Of a DNA stretch of 12,807 nucleotides, positions 12,765 through 12,807 are shown piece by piece. The position numbers and the translations under genes were made by a program. Numbering within the stretch: position 1 is the first letter of the stretch; each line of letters starts with the position of its first letter. Source of the DNA: CAYFMH01 sp964344165. Its GTDB lineage: Bacteria; Patescibacteriota; Gracilibacteria; UBA4473. The notes under the pieces were generated by a model. It saw nothing but the letters and a program-made list of their open reading frames with translations. It searched no databases and was not told where the DNA came from. The stretch lies in assembly GCA_964344165.1 (NCBI GenBank), contig CAYFMH010000049.1, positions 1 through 12,807 on the forward strand, read 5' to 3'.

Positions 12765-12807
12765 CTTGCTTAAATAATTACGATAATATAGAATAGGGAT
12801 AACCTAA

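Noticed and set aside
1..12807. UGA read as glycine (genetic code 25)
   Set aside because: The conserved genes are full length with the standard code and no in-frame UGA is needed inside any recognised domain.

Overview
The window looks like a chromosomal piece from an uncultured Candidate Phyla Radiation (Patescibacteria) bacterium, possibly of the Peregrinibacteria/Gracilibacteria branch. This is inferred from the mix of short AT-rich spacers, a minimal housekeeping set (rsmA, ruvX, lepB, a remnant of nrdR) and odd lineage-type secreted proteins; there is no rRNA or marker phylogeny here to prove it. The standard bacterial code fits: every recognised family is full length without reading UGA as an amino acid. 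Hardly any gene has a Shine-Dalgarno sequence.

Layout. 1-900: a small coiled-coil/membrane protein between two copies of a 55-bp hairpin repeat and two copies of a second palindromic repeat. 900-1656 (minus): an unrecognised tandem-duplicated protein split by a frameshift in a nine-A run. 1721-2791 (plus): a MutY adenine glycosylase without iron-sulfur cysteines, joined to a MutT-like domain with an intact Nudix box. 2889-4777 (minus): RsmA and a WecA/TagO-type glycan initiation transferase. 4880-5368 (minus): a hypothetical protein with a clear terminator. 5449-6122: a DUF559/Vsr-like nuclease gene lying between two 94%-identical 100-bp palindromic repeats, a likely small mobile unit. 6125-10903 (minus): a sugar-nucleotide/glycosyltransferase fusion, two secreted proteins with very basic tails, and signal peptidase I. 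10984-11124 (minus): the C-terminal remnant of nrdR. 11215-11676 (plus): ruvX. 11782-12325 (plus): a gene-free stretch with a perfect consensus sigma-70 promoter, many nested stems and a long terminal hairpin, which I read as an uncharacterised structured RNA of about 510 nt. 12393-12764 (plus): a GNAT acetyltransferase that seems to lose frame near the window end.

Functionally, the minus-strand block reads as cell-envelope work: polyprenyl-linked glycan initiation (WecA/TagO), nucleotide-sugar supply plus glycosyl transfer (the fusion), export processing (LepB) and two exported proteins. MutY-MutT joins two steps of 8-oxoguanine defence in one chain.

Two signals cut across genes. Many spacers are built of degenerate tandem heptamers (period 7), reminiscent of the short tandemly repeated repeats of cyanobacteria. 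And the strongest candidate for something undescribed is the structured RNA at 11816-12325, followed by the repeat-flanked nuclease unit.
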